From contig CAZMSH010000004.1 of NCBI GenBank assembly GCA_964568875.1, positions 62,001 through 126,000 on the forward strand: a stretch of 64,000 nt of DNA, given 5' to 3'. A program made the position numbers and the translations under genes. The notes under the pieces were generated by a model. That model saw nothing but the letters and a program-made list of their open reading frames with translations. It was not told the origin of the DNA and ran no database searches. Below are positions 1-7,530 of this stretch, one piece after another (the stretch's first letter is position 1; each line of letters starts with the position of its first letter). This DNA is from SLNP01 sp964568875 (GTDB lineage: Bacteria; Bacteroidota; Bacteroidia; Bacteroidales; VadinHA17).

Positions 1-1520
1 CACGAACCTGCAAGTGATTCATATTTGTCGCGGTATTCATCTTCTTTCAACAGGTTAAGTATATACTGGATGTTTACAACAGGGCTCCTCAGATCATGTG
101 CGATCACCGAGAATATTTTGTTTTTAAGCTGAATTGTTTCGGTGAGGTTTTTGTTTTGTTCCTCTATCTGCCTGCTGTATTCGACAGCCTTGTTCTTGGT
201 TCTGGTGAGTTCCCTCGTTCGCGAGTGGATCATCGATTCAAGATCTCTGTTGAGCTGTTCGAGGTTGTTCTTGAGTCTCTCCTTTTCGCGGAATGAGCTT
301 ACCCACTGATATATCAGAAGGCCTGACTGTATGCACACAAAAATAATTATTGATTCTGACAGGATATATCCTCCCTGACCGGTTACGTTCACAATAGCCA
401 GCACAATATCATGAATAGCGGCTGACACAATCAGCAGGAAGCCTCCGAAATAGATGGCATCGGGTAACTGACGGTTTTTTATGAATCTTATAGCGCTGCT
501 TGTCAGAGAGTTAATTGCGAATAACACCACAAAGATGTATACTGGGAATGTGAAATATGAAAAACTCTTCACCGGGAGAACAACTGTTGCTGCTGTCAGC
601 GATATGAAGAATACGACAGAGACATTGGCAAAAACTTTGTGAAACTGGTATTTATAGATCTCACTCAGGAACAGGAATGCTCCTGTGACCATAATATAAA
701 GGCTCAGATATTCAAATCTCACTGTCCATTCCCATGACATATCAACAACTGTATATATCAGAAACTGGTTTGTGAAAAGAGGTCTGAGGCCCATTCCCAG
801 GAGCGTGACTGCAAAATAGAGAGATGTTTTGTCTTCGCGGTATAGCAAAAAGAAAAATGCAAAGAAGAGAGTAAAGGCTGCAAGTATGCTTACTGTAGCA
901 ATTGACCCGCCATATTGCAATGAAGCCACTGATTGAATGTGGCTGAATGAACCAAATTCCACCGGGAGCCAGAAACCGCCTCTTCGGTGATGGAAGTTGG
1001 ATACGTTGAGAATAATTTCAATGGTATCTTTTTCTGGAACAAACCTCATGATTGTAGGTTCGTATGCCGGCACAGTAGTCTCCTCTGAAACTCCCGGCAC
1101 TCCGTTGCCTGCTGTGAATTTTCCGTCAACATACAGGTCGTAGGATGAATCAAAGACCTTTAGCATCAGGCCAAGCGCCGGAAGATCGGTCTTAGGAAGA
1201 ACTATTCTGAGTCTGTATGTTGCATAGCCATCACCTGTTGTTTTGATTCCCGGGAGGTCAGCGTCGGTCCAGTATGAGGGAACTTTGATATAACCGTCAG
1301 GTCTGGGTGATGTGTGACCTGAAAAGTTATGAGGCCTCAGGAGTTTGTTCCAGTAGAACTCCCATTCGCCGTTAAGGCTTATTCTGTACTTTTCAGTTAT
1401 GGTTTCGCCGCTCAGATCGAGGATTCCCTTAACGGGTTGAGGTACTGATTCTGATGAAAACACTGAAAGGCTGATGATAAAGCTCAGCAGTACCGGTGAA
1501 ATCAGTTTAACAATCTTCAT
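1..1520 (-). CDS. 7TMR-DISM sensor histidine kinase, truncated by window edge
   Basis: Reading leftward from the ATG at 1518-1520, the frame stays open to base 1 (about 506 codons). The N-terminus (MKIVKLISPVLLSFIISLSV) is a signal peptide. An extracytoplasmic beta-rich region of about 170 residues follows (NGEWEFYW, SYDLYVDGK), as in 7TMR-DISM extracellular domains. Next come about seven hydrophobic segments (roughly residues 205-400), a charged coiled coil (EKERLKNNLEQLNRDLESM), and the start of a HisKA domain with H-box SVIAHDLRSPVVN. The ATPase domain lies outside the window. It is probably an inner-membrane two-component sensor; the ligand is unknown. The partner regulator is not visible. 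Confidence 0.85.
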   Translation of the reverse strand, partial: MKIVKLISPVLLSFIISLSVFSSESVPQPVKGILDLSGETITEKYRISLNGEWEFYWNKLLRPHNFSGHTSPRPDGYIKVPSYWTDADLPGIKTTGDGYATYRLRIVLPKTDLPALGLMLKVFDSSYDLYVDGKFTAGNGVPGVSEETTVPAYEPTIMRFVPEKDTIEIILNVSNFHHRRGGFWLPVEFGSFSHIQSVASLQYGGSIATVSILAAFTLFFAFFFLLYREDKTSLYFAVTLLGMGLRPLFTNQFLIYTVVDMSWEWTVRFEYLSLYIMVTGAFLFLSEIYKYQFHKVFANVSVVFFISLTAATVVLPVKSFSYFTFPVYIFVVLFAINSLTSSAIRFIKNRQLPDAIYFGGFLLIVSAAIHDIVLAIVNVTGQGGYILSESIIIFVCIQSGLLIYQWVSSFREKERLKNNLEQLNRDLESMIHSRTRELTRTKNKAVEYSRQIEEQNKNLTETIQLKNKIFSVIAHDLRSPVVNIQYILNLLKEDEYRDKYESLAGS

Positions 1521-1565
1521 TAATGGAGAAGGTTTGCGGAAAAATAGAAATAAATGCCGATAATA

Positions 1566-1608
1566 AAAACTCCCGCTAAAGTTTGTTATCAACCGTTGCG
1601 GGAGTTTT
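1566..1608 (-). terminator. Rho-independent terminator of the M3 peptidase gene
   Basis: A perfect 11-bp stem (AAAACTCCCGC at 1566-1576, GCGGGAGTTTT at 1598-1608) lies 22 bases past the stop of the leftward M3 peptidase gene. It is followed on the minus strand by a T-rich tract. Confidence 0.8.
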
Positions 1609-1629
1609 ATTAATAAGCATATAGACTGT

Positions 1630-3735
1630 TTATTCAATCAGTCCTTTGTTCTTAAGGAGGGCTTCAATTCCGGGCTCTTTACCCCTGAAGTTTATGTACA
1701 GCTCTCTTGCTTCTGCACTACCTCCCTTTGAAAGTATTTCTCTTTCAAACGCTGCTGCGATCTCTTTATTGAAGATATCACCGGTTTCGCGGAAGGCCTG
1801 AAATGCGTCAGCATCAAGCTGTTCACTCCAGTAGTAGCTGTAATAACCTGATGAATATCCCCCTGAGAAGATGTGGCTGAAATATGTTGATCTGTAACGT
1901 GGAATTATTTCATCTATCAGACCATACTTTTTCATTGCATTTGCTTCAAATTCCTGGGCATCAATTTCGACAGGGATCCTGAGCGCGTGATACTCCATAT
2001 CAAGGAGTGCTGCTGCCACGAACTCCGTTGTTACGAAACCCGTGTTGAACTTACCTGCCCGGTCAAGCTTGTCAATTAGTTCCTGGGGCAGAAGTTCTCC
2101 TGTCTGATAATGTTTTGCATATACTTTAAGTACTTCCGGCTCAAGAACCCAGTGTTCCATTATCTGTGAAGGCAGTTCTACGAAGTCCCGTGGTACTGAT
2201 GTTCCTGATATACTGGGGAATGTCATATTAGATAACAACTGGTGGAGGGCATGGCCGAATTCATGAAACAAGGTACTTGCTTCATCGGCTGTCAGCAGTG
2301 ATGGTTTATCGCCGGCTGGTGGTGTGAAATTACACAGAATTGATACGATAGGGGTTACCATATTACCCGAGGTATCTCTTTTCTGGCTCCTGAAGGTGCT
2401 GCATGATGCTCCTCCTGTCTTACTTGCCCGGGGAAAGTTGTCGAGGTAAAGAATACCGATATGATCTCCTCTGCGTGTGACTTCATATACCCTTGCTTCA
2501 GGATGGTATGTAGGCAGATCGGTCCTTTCCTTAAACTCGAGGTCGTACAGCCGGTTAGCAACATAGAACATGCCGCTGGTTACATTGTCAATTTCAAAGT
2601 AGGGTCTGAGTTGCTCATCGTCAAGGTCATACTTCTCCTTCTTTATCTTCTCGGTATAATACCACCAGTCCCAGGGCTGAAGAACAAAGTCTCCACCTTC
2701 TCTCTTTATCATATCATTCTGGGCTTTGGCTTCAGCTTTTGCTACAGGTATTGCAGCGTCCCAGACCTGAACGAGAAAGTCGAAAACTGTCTCAGGATTG
2801 GCGGCCATGTTGTTTTCAAGTACAAATGCAGCGTGACTGTCATAGCCCAGAAGATTTGCCCTTTGGACCCTCAGGCGGGCAATGTCGGCTACAATGTTGT
2901 TATTGTCAAATTCATTGCCGTTATTACCTCTTGCCTCATAAGCCTTGAATATCTTTTCCCTCAGATCACGCTTTTCAGAATACTGGAGGAAGGGCCATAT
3001 GCTCGGGGCGTGAAGGGTAAAAATCCATTTCCCATCCATGCCTGCATTCTTTGCTGCAGTTGATGCCTGATTTATCAGGTTTGCCGGTAATCCTGCCAGA
3101 TCGGCCTCTTCTTCAATAACCAGACTGAAGTTATTGGTTTCGGCAAGAACATTCTGCCCGAATTTTAAGGAGAGCATTGAGAGTTCCTCGTTAACTTTTC
3201 TCAGCTTTTCCTTGTCTTCTTCTGAGAGAGCTGCACCACTACGGATGAAGTTCCTGTGCCTCAGTTCAAGAATCCTCTTCTCTTCAGCATTAAGGTTAAA
3301 CTTATCCTGGTTATCATATACGCTTTTAATCCTCTCAAACAGCTTCTCATTCAGGTTGATATCGTCGCTATGTTTACTTTGCAGGGGTGAAAGTTCACGA
3401 CTTATTGCCTGTAGCTCGTCACTTGTAATTGCAGAGTTGAGCCTGTAAAATACAGGCCTTACTTTGTTAAGGATTCCACCACTGTATTCAAGTGGCAGAA
3501 TGGTATTTTCAAAGGTTGGCTCCTCGGAATTATTAACTATAGCTTCGACCTCTTTCATCTGTTCCTCAAAACCTTTGATGAAAGCAGGCATATAATGCTC
3601 TGTTTTTATCTGATCAAAGGGAGGAATGCCAAATGGGGTTTTCCATTCGGCCAGGAAAGGATTCTCAGGCTCTTTCTCTTTGCAGGCCGTCATGCCTGCC
3701 AGAATCGCAAATAACATTATAATGATTTTTTTCAT
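1630..3735 (-). CDS. dcp: M3 family peptidyl-dipeptidase (Dcp-like) lipoprotein
   Basis: This is a zinc metallopeptidase of the M3/thimet-oligopeptidase family, which cleaves short oligopeptides. The motif HEFGHALHQL (first His about residue 491) gives the HExGH zinc/catalytic site, and the downstream DFVELPSQ carries the third ligand Glu. Length from the chosen start is 701 residues, normal for Dcp. I place the start at the ATG ending at 3735, not the upstream in-frame ATG at 3840. From 3735 the protein begins MKKIIIMLFAILAGMTACKE, a lipoprotein signal with Cys after TA, which predicts an envelope-anchored enzyme. The longer start would overlap the preceding gene and bury the signal. It lies 91 bases downstream of the carboxyltransferase gene on the same strand. 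Confidence 0.9.
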   Translation of the reverse strand: MKKIIIMLFAILAGMTACKEKEPENPFLAEWKTPFGIPPFDQIKTEHYMPAFIKGFEEQMKEVEAIVNNSEEPTFENTILPLEYSGGILNKVRPVFYRLNSAITSDELQAISRELSPLQSKHSDDINLNEKLFERIKSVYDNQDKFNLNAEEKRILELRHRNFIRSGAALSEEDKEKLRKVNEELSMLSLKFGQNVLAETNNFSLVIEEEADLAGLPANLINQASTAAKNAGMDGKWIFTLHAPSIWPFLQYSEKRDLREKIFKAYEARGNNGNEFDNNNIVADIARLRVQRANLLGYDSHAAFVLENNMAANPETVFDFLVQVWDAAIPVAKAEAKAQNDMIKREGGDFVLQPWDWWYYTEKIKKEKYDLDDEQLRPYFEIDNVTSGMFYVANRLYDLEFKERTDLPTYHPEARVYEVTRRGDHIGILYLDNFPRASKTGGASCSTFRSQKRDTSGNMVTPIVSILCNFTPPAGDKPSLLTADEASTLFHEFGHALHQLLSNMTFPSISGTSVPRDFVELPSQIMEHWVLEPEVLKVYAKHYQTGELLPQELIDKLDRAGKFNTGFVTTEFVAAALLDMEYHALRIPVEIDAQEFEANAMKKYGLIDEIIPRYRSTYFSHIFSGGYSSGYYSYYWSEQLDADAFQAFRETGDIFNKEIAAAFEREILSKGGSAEARELYINFRGKEPGIEALLKNKGLIE

Positions 3736-3826
3736 AATGAATAGATTTGGTTTATTGAAATGCTTGTTGACCTGCAAGTTAATAATAATAAATGCATGCC
3801 ACAAGCAGAGTTGTTGAATATTCTCA

Positions 3827-5572
3827 TCAGGCGAATTCAATCAGCGGAGTGCCTTTGGTGACAAAGTCTCCATGCTTGCAGAGTATCTTTTTGATTTTAC
3901 CCTCCCTGTCTGAAAGGACCTCCACATAGCTGCGACCTGCTTCAATGTAGAATAATCTCTGTCCTTTTTTGACAGCACTTCCCTCGTCGACCTCCTGGTA
4001 GAAGCCAAGGTAGTATTCTCCACTCCCTACATAAAGTAATACTGTCCCGTTGTCTTCCGAAAGCATTATCTTTTCTCCATGGGCTTTCTTACCCTCTGCA
4101 GCTTCATTTGCCTCACTCTTTTTGGCCTCTATCTCTGAGATGAAACGGGTACGTGCTATTCCTGATTTATAATCCCTGTATTGCCTGTCGTGCATAGCAA
4201 GCTCAAACAGTTCTTCGTCATCAGGGCCGTAATCCCAGCCGTTTTTATCCATTTCCTCGCGGTATGAAGGCAACGCGTCGGGATAATTGTCCTGTGGCAC
4301 TCCGTCGAAAAATTCTTTTCCTTCCTTCTCTGCCAGCGCTATAATATCCTGATGAAGCGGCCCGGGAAGTTTACCAGCCTTTCCAAGTATCATATCCCAG
4401 GTATTGTTGTCTATCATGCCGAAACGCTCCTTCCCGTTGTAGAGCTGTACAATGTTCATCAGAGCCACGTTTTTTACATATTGGCTGAATGGAGTTACCA
4501 GCGGTGGGTATCCAAGCATCGGCCAGATATATTCGACTTCCTTGAACAGTTGAACCAGGAGTTGATCTTCATTAATTTCAGGTTTACCGAGGTTTTTTAG
4601 GGTAGTGTTTATACCCTGATGTACTCCTTTAAGGTCTGACATAAGGCTGCCCATCATGCCGCCCGGAAGTCCGCTACCAATCAGCAGTGATGTCATCTGC
4701 CTGTTCCGGGTGTCAATAAAGTAGCCCAGGAAGTCATCGACGAATTCCTGTGTTAAAGACCTTACTTTCATATAGGCATCCATATTGATTTCAGGAACAT
4801 CGAAGCCGGCATCCTTCATTATTGAATGTATTGCTATCAGGTCGGGGTGTACCATTCCCCAGCTTAAAGGTTCAACAGCTACATCGAGGTAATCGGCCCC
4901 TGCACGCGCTGTTTCAAGCATTGAAGCTACTGACATACCCGGACCGCTGTGTCCGTGATACTGTACTACAATGCCCGGAAATCTGGTTTTGATCTGCCTG
5001 ACAAGTTCTCCCAGCATTGCAGGCCTTCCTACACCGGCCATATCTTTAAGGCATATTTCATCGGCTCCGTACTCAACCATTTTGTCAACGACTCCCATAT
5101 AGTACTCTACAGTATGAACCGGTGAGCTGGTGATTGAAAGGGCTGCCTGTGAGATCATACCGGCCTCTTTGGCATATTTGATGGAGAGTTCCAGATTCCT
5201 GTGATCATTCAGTCCGCAGAACGACCTTGCTATATTAACGCCCTGGGCCTTCTTGACTCTGAACATAAGCCTTCTTACATCTGCAGGTACAGGATACATC
5301 CTTAATCCGTTCAGCGACCTTTCAAGCATATGTGTCTGTATACCTGCCTCATTAAAAGGTTTTGTCCATTCCCTGACCGCATGATTAGGATTTTCACCAT
5401 ACATAAGCTGAACCTGCTCGAAAGCACCTCCGTTGGTCTCTATCCTGTCGAAACACCCCATTTCAATTATATGCGGGGCAACCTCTTTCAGCTGATCCAT
5501 TCTGGGCTGATATTTGCCGGTCGACTGCCACATATCACGATAAATGAGACTGAATTTTATCCTTCGCTTCAT
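3827..5572 (-). CDS. Carboxyltransferase (pyruvate carboxylase subunit B / OadA type) with a biotinyl-like domain lacking the biotin lysine
   Basis: An HMGL-like TIM-barrel carboxyltransferase (IYRDMWQSTGKYQPR, ETNGG, CLKDMAGVGRPA with the carboxylated-Lys position, QYHGHSGPG metal-binding HxH) is followed by a PYC/OADA conserved domain (SGLPGGMMGSL, WPMLGYPPLVTPFSQYVKN). The C-terminal 70 residues form a biotinyl/lipoyl-like fold (LLYVGSGEYYLGF, then DREGKIKKILCKHGDFVTKG). Where the biotin-attachment motif EAMKM should be, the sequence reads IEAGRSYVEV, with no lysine. The family transfers CO2 between biotin and pyruvate/oxaloacetate; here biotin would have to be carried by another protein, or the domain is structural only. 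Start chosen at the ATG at 5572 (MKRRIKFSLIYRDMW), the usual N-terminus of Bacteroides relatives. No biotin carboxylase or membrane decarboxylase subunit is adjacent. Confidence 0.85.
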   Translation of the reverse strand: MKRRIKFSLIYRDMWQSTGKYQPRMDQLKEVAPHIIEMGCFDRIETNGGAFEQVQLMYGENPNHAVREWTKPFNEAGIQTHMLERSLNGLRMYPVPADVRRLMFRVKKAQGVNIARSFCGLNDHRNLELSIKYAKEAGMISQAALSITSSPVHTVEYYMGVVDKMVEYGADEICLKDMAGVGRPAMLGELVRQIKTRFPGIVVQYHGHSGPGMSVASMLETARAGADYLDVAVEPLSWGMVHPDLIAIHSIMKDAGFDVPEINMDAYMKVRSLTQEFVDDFLGYFIDTRNRQMTSLLIGSGLPGGMMGSLMSDLKGVHQGINTTLKNLGKPEINEDQLLVQLFKEVEYIWPMLGYPPLVTPFSQYVKNVALMNIVQLYNGKERFGMIDNNTWDMILGKAGKLPGPLHQDIIALAEKEGKEFFDGVPQDNYPDALPSYREEMDKNGWDYGPDDEELFELAMHDRQYRDYKSGIARTRFISEIEAKKSEANEAAEGKKAHGEKIMLSEDNGTVLLYVGSGEYYLGFYQEVDEGSAVKKGQRLFYIEAGRSYVEVLSDREGKIKKILCKHGDFVTKGTPLIEFA

Positions 5573-5698
5573 CCTATCCAATTGTTTAGAAAATAAAAAA
5601 AATCCCCCAATGTACAATGGCCCGCAATATATAAAATTTAACCGGTACTATTATATGATAAACAGCACCATGAGGCTGCCTGATCGGAATAAAAAGAA

Positions 5699-5726
5699 AG
5701 GAAGATACCCTGATGGATATCTTCCT
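5699..5726 (-). terminator. Terminator downstream of the small secreted-protein gene
   Basis: A 9-bp stem (AGGAAGATA at 5699-5707, TATCTTCCT at 5718-5726) with a 10-base loop lies about 50 bases past the stop of the leftward gene. On the minus strand it is followed by CTTTCTTTTTATT. Confidence 0.65.
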
Positions 5727-5776
5727 GTTAGTCAAACTAAAACCTGATTTCAGAGGCCTGGCGGCCCGTGTAATTC

Positions 5777-6262
5777 TTACTTGGAAGCAAGAATGCTGTT
5801 AAAATCCTTCAAAAGTGCAGGGAAAAATGCTGCAATTAGCTTGGTGTTTTCCAGAACCGTATTGTTGCCTGCCGTCAAAACTTTCTGATGGAAGTATTCG
5901 GATCTGTTAAGTTCATTATCAACCGTTGACAACCCCATCTTACCGTATTTGCGTGAAAGCTTCTCAACACCAAAGTAAGAGTCGTTACAGACGTACTGAA
6001 CTGACAATTTGTCGGAGATTACAAGGTAGTTGCTGCATTTTTTATCCTTATCTACTGCAACTGTAACCTTAAGGGGAGAGTTCGAATAGGAGATAACATA
6101 GGTCCTGAGCTCACGTCCGTCAAGAATGTAGGGGTTTTCTGCGACCTCAATCTTGTAATCTCCAATCTTTGAGAATGTTTTGCCTTTTGCTACAACGGTG
6201 GTGGCAAATGCACCTGCGCTGATCAAAACTGCAACCATCACTGATAAAAGAATTCTTTTCAT
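5777..6262 (-). CDS. Secreted protein of unknown function (161 aa)
   Basis: No family recognised. The N-terminus MKRILLSVMVAVLISAGAFA is a clear Sec signal peptide with likely cleavage after AFA. The mature part (about 140 residues) is mixed alpha/beta and basic (KGKTFSKIGDYKIEV, two Cys at KKCSN and YVCND). Its own terminator and a long intergenic region on the other side suggest a monocistronic gene. A periplasmic or extracellular location is inferred from the signal only. Confidence 0.7.
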   Translation of the reverse strand: MKRILLSVMVAVLISAGAFATTVVAKGKTFSKIGDYKIEVAENPYILDGRELRTYVISYSNSPLKVTVAVDKDKKCSNYLVISDKLSVQYVCNDSYFGVEKLSRKYGKMGLSTVDNELNRSEYFHQKVLTAGNNTVLENTKLIAAFFPALLKDFNSILASK

Positions 6263-6308
6263 GGCATAAAAGATTTAATTAAAAATTTACTGAGAACTAT
6301 TAAAAATT

Positions 6309-6352
6309 ACTGTCCAAAAAAACTACTGTCCAAAAAAAAACTACTGTCCAAA
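6309..6352. repeat. Three tandem copies of ACTGTCCAAA-type unit
   Basis: The string (CT)ACTGTCCAAAAAAA occurs three times within about 45 bases, with A-runs of 7, 9 and 2 after TGTCC. It lies in the 431-base intergenic region between two divergently oriented genes. It could be slippage-generated sequence or regulator half-sites; neither is shown. Confidence 0.6.
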
Positions 6353-6499
6353 TAATATTTTGCTTTATTCTGATTACCGATCTTCTGCTCAATAGACGGA
6401 TAATATCTGCAGTCGTTGCATCTCTTTTATGTTAAAATTGTGTTAATAAATGCTGCGATAGTATAACAGTCTGGTATTCAGTGAAAAAATATCAATCCT

Positions 6500-6533
6500 T
6501 TTGGTGAATTTTTGAAAAAAATATATACATTTG
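6500..6533 (+). promoter_or_regulatory. Probable Bacteroidota promoter for the glycyl-radical operon
   Basis: TTTG at 6500-6503 and TACATTTG at 6526-6533 match the Bacteroidetes -33 (TTTG) and -7 (TAnnTTTG) elements with a 22-base spacer (usual 19-21). The predicted transcript would start near 6540 and carry a leader of about 150 bases before the activase gene. The rest of 6263-6693 shows only the ACTGTCC repeats and A/T-rich sequence. Confidence 0.55.
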
Positions 6534-6693
6534 CACATATATATTAATAAATGACGGCTGCATTGAGATATCGCTTTTTAATGAACCGGCTAGGAAGACG
6601 GTTATACAGCTGTCTTATTTATTATAATTTCTAGTCTTCCTTTGCCCGATCCGGGCCTGCATTTCACAACATTGTATTTTCAGAACTAATTCC

Positions 6694-7494
6694 ATGAAAG
6701 GTTTAATTTTCAGCATTAAGAAGTATGCCATACACGATGGCCCGGGTATAAGGGTAACATTTTTCCTTAAAGGCTGTCCTCTTAACTGCTGGTGGTGCCA
6801 TAACCCTGAAGGCATATCTCCTGAGGTAACTGAAGTTGAAAGGGTTGACAGGATAGGAGAGAAGGAGTTCCGGAGAATGGAAAAAGTAGGAAAGCAGTAC
6901 TCTGTAGATGACCTGGTTGAAGTGGCCGCTAAGGAAAGAGTATTCTTTGAACATTCCGGAGGTGGTGTTACCTTCTCGGGAGGAGAGCCATTGATGCAGT
7001 ACAGGTTCCTGAAGGCAGCACTTTCAGCAATGAGGGAAGCCGGCATACATACTGTTGTCGACACGTCAGGAATGGCATCTGAGAACCATTTCAGGGATAT
7101 ATTGCCGTACACGTCCCTCTTCCTCTATGATATTAAGTTTATGAATGAGGAGAAGCACAGGAAGTATACAGGCGTAAGCAACAGCCAGATAATTGGCAAT
7201 TTCAGGTATCTTATTGGTGAAGGTGCGAGAGTTATTGCAAGGATACCGGTAATACCGGGAATTAATGATGATGATTCAGAACTTATTGATATCAGGGAAT
7301 TTATAGCGGAACACATGGCTCCCAACCTGATCGGTGTTGATCTGTTGCCATTCCATCGTATCGGGTCTTCGAAATACCGTAGATTTGGTATGGAATACAG
7401 GATGGGAGATGTGGGCCAGGTCTCCTCTGAAAGGATGGAGGATATCTCTGATTTATTCGCAGGTCTGGAGGTTAAGGTTAAGGTCGGAGGATAA
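6694..7494 (+). CDS. Glycyl-radical enzyme activating protein (radical SAM)
   Basis: This is the activase that would install the glycyl radical on the enzyme encoded 36 bases downstream. The N-terminal motif GCPLNCWWCHNPEG supplies the CxxxCxxC that binds the SAM-coordinating [4Fe-4S] cluster. HDGPGIRVTFFLKG, GGGVTFSGGEPL and VDTSG are typical of the PflA family. At 266 residues it has no inserted ferredoxin-like domain (no extra CxxCxxC pairs after the radical SAM motif), unlike many PflC/CutD-type activases. Pairing with the HypD-like gene makes it the probable hydroxyproline dehydratase activase (called HypE in some papers; not the NiFe hydrogenase HypE). Confidence 0.9.
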   Translation: MKGLIFSIKKYAIHDGPGIRVTFFLKGCPLNCWWCHNPEGISPEVTEVERVDRIGEKEFRRMEKVGKQYSVDDLVEVAAKERVFFEHSGGGVTFSGGEPLMQYRFLKAALSAMREAGIHTVVDTSGMASENHFRDILPYTSLFLYDIKFMNEEKHRKYTGVSNSQIIGNFRYLIGEGARVIARIPVIPGINDDDSELIDIREFIAEHMAPNLIGVDLLPFHRIGSSKYRRFGMEYRMGDVGQVSSERMEDISDLFAGLEVKVKVGG

Positions 7495-7530
7495 ATCGAT
7501 TGAAAAAGAAAGAAAAGTAATAACAATAAA

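Noticed and set aside
2461..3063. A 200-residue plus-strand open frame opposite the M3 peptidase gene
   Set aside because: It lies wholly antisense to a well-conserved peptidase and shows no family features.
6421..6460. Rex operator upstream of the glycyl-radical operon (TGTTAA strings)
   Set aside because: Only half-sites are present; no TTAACA partner at the right distance.
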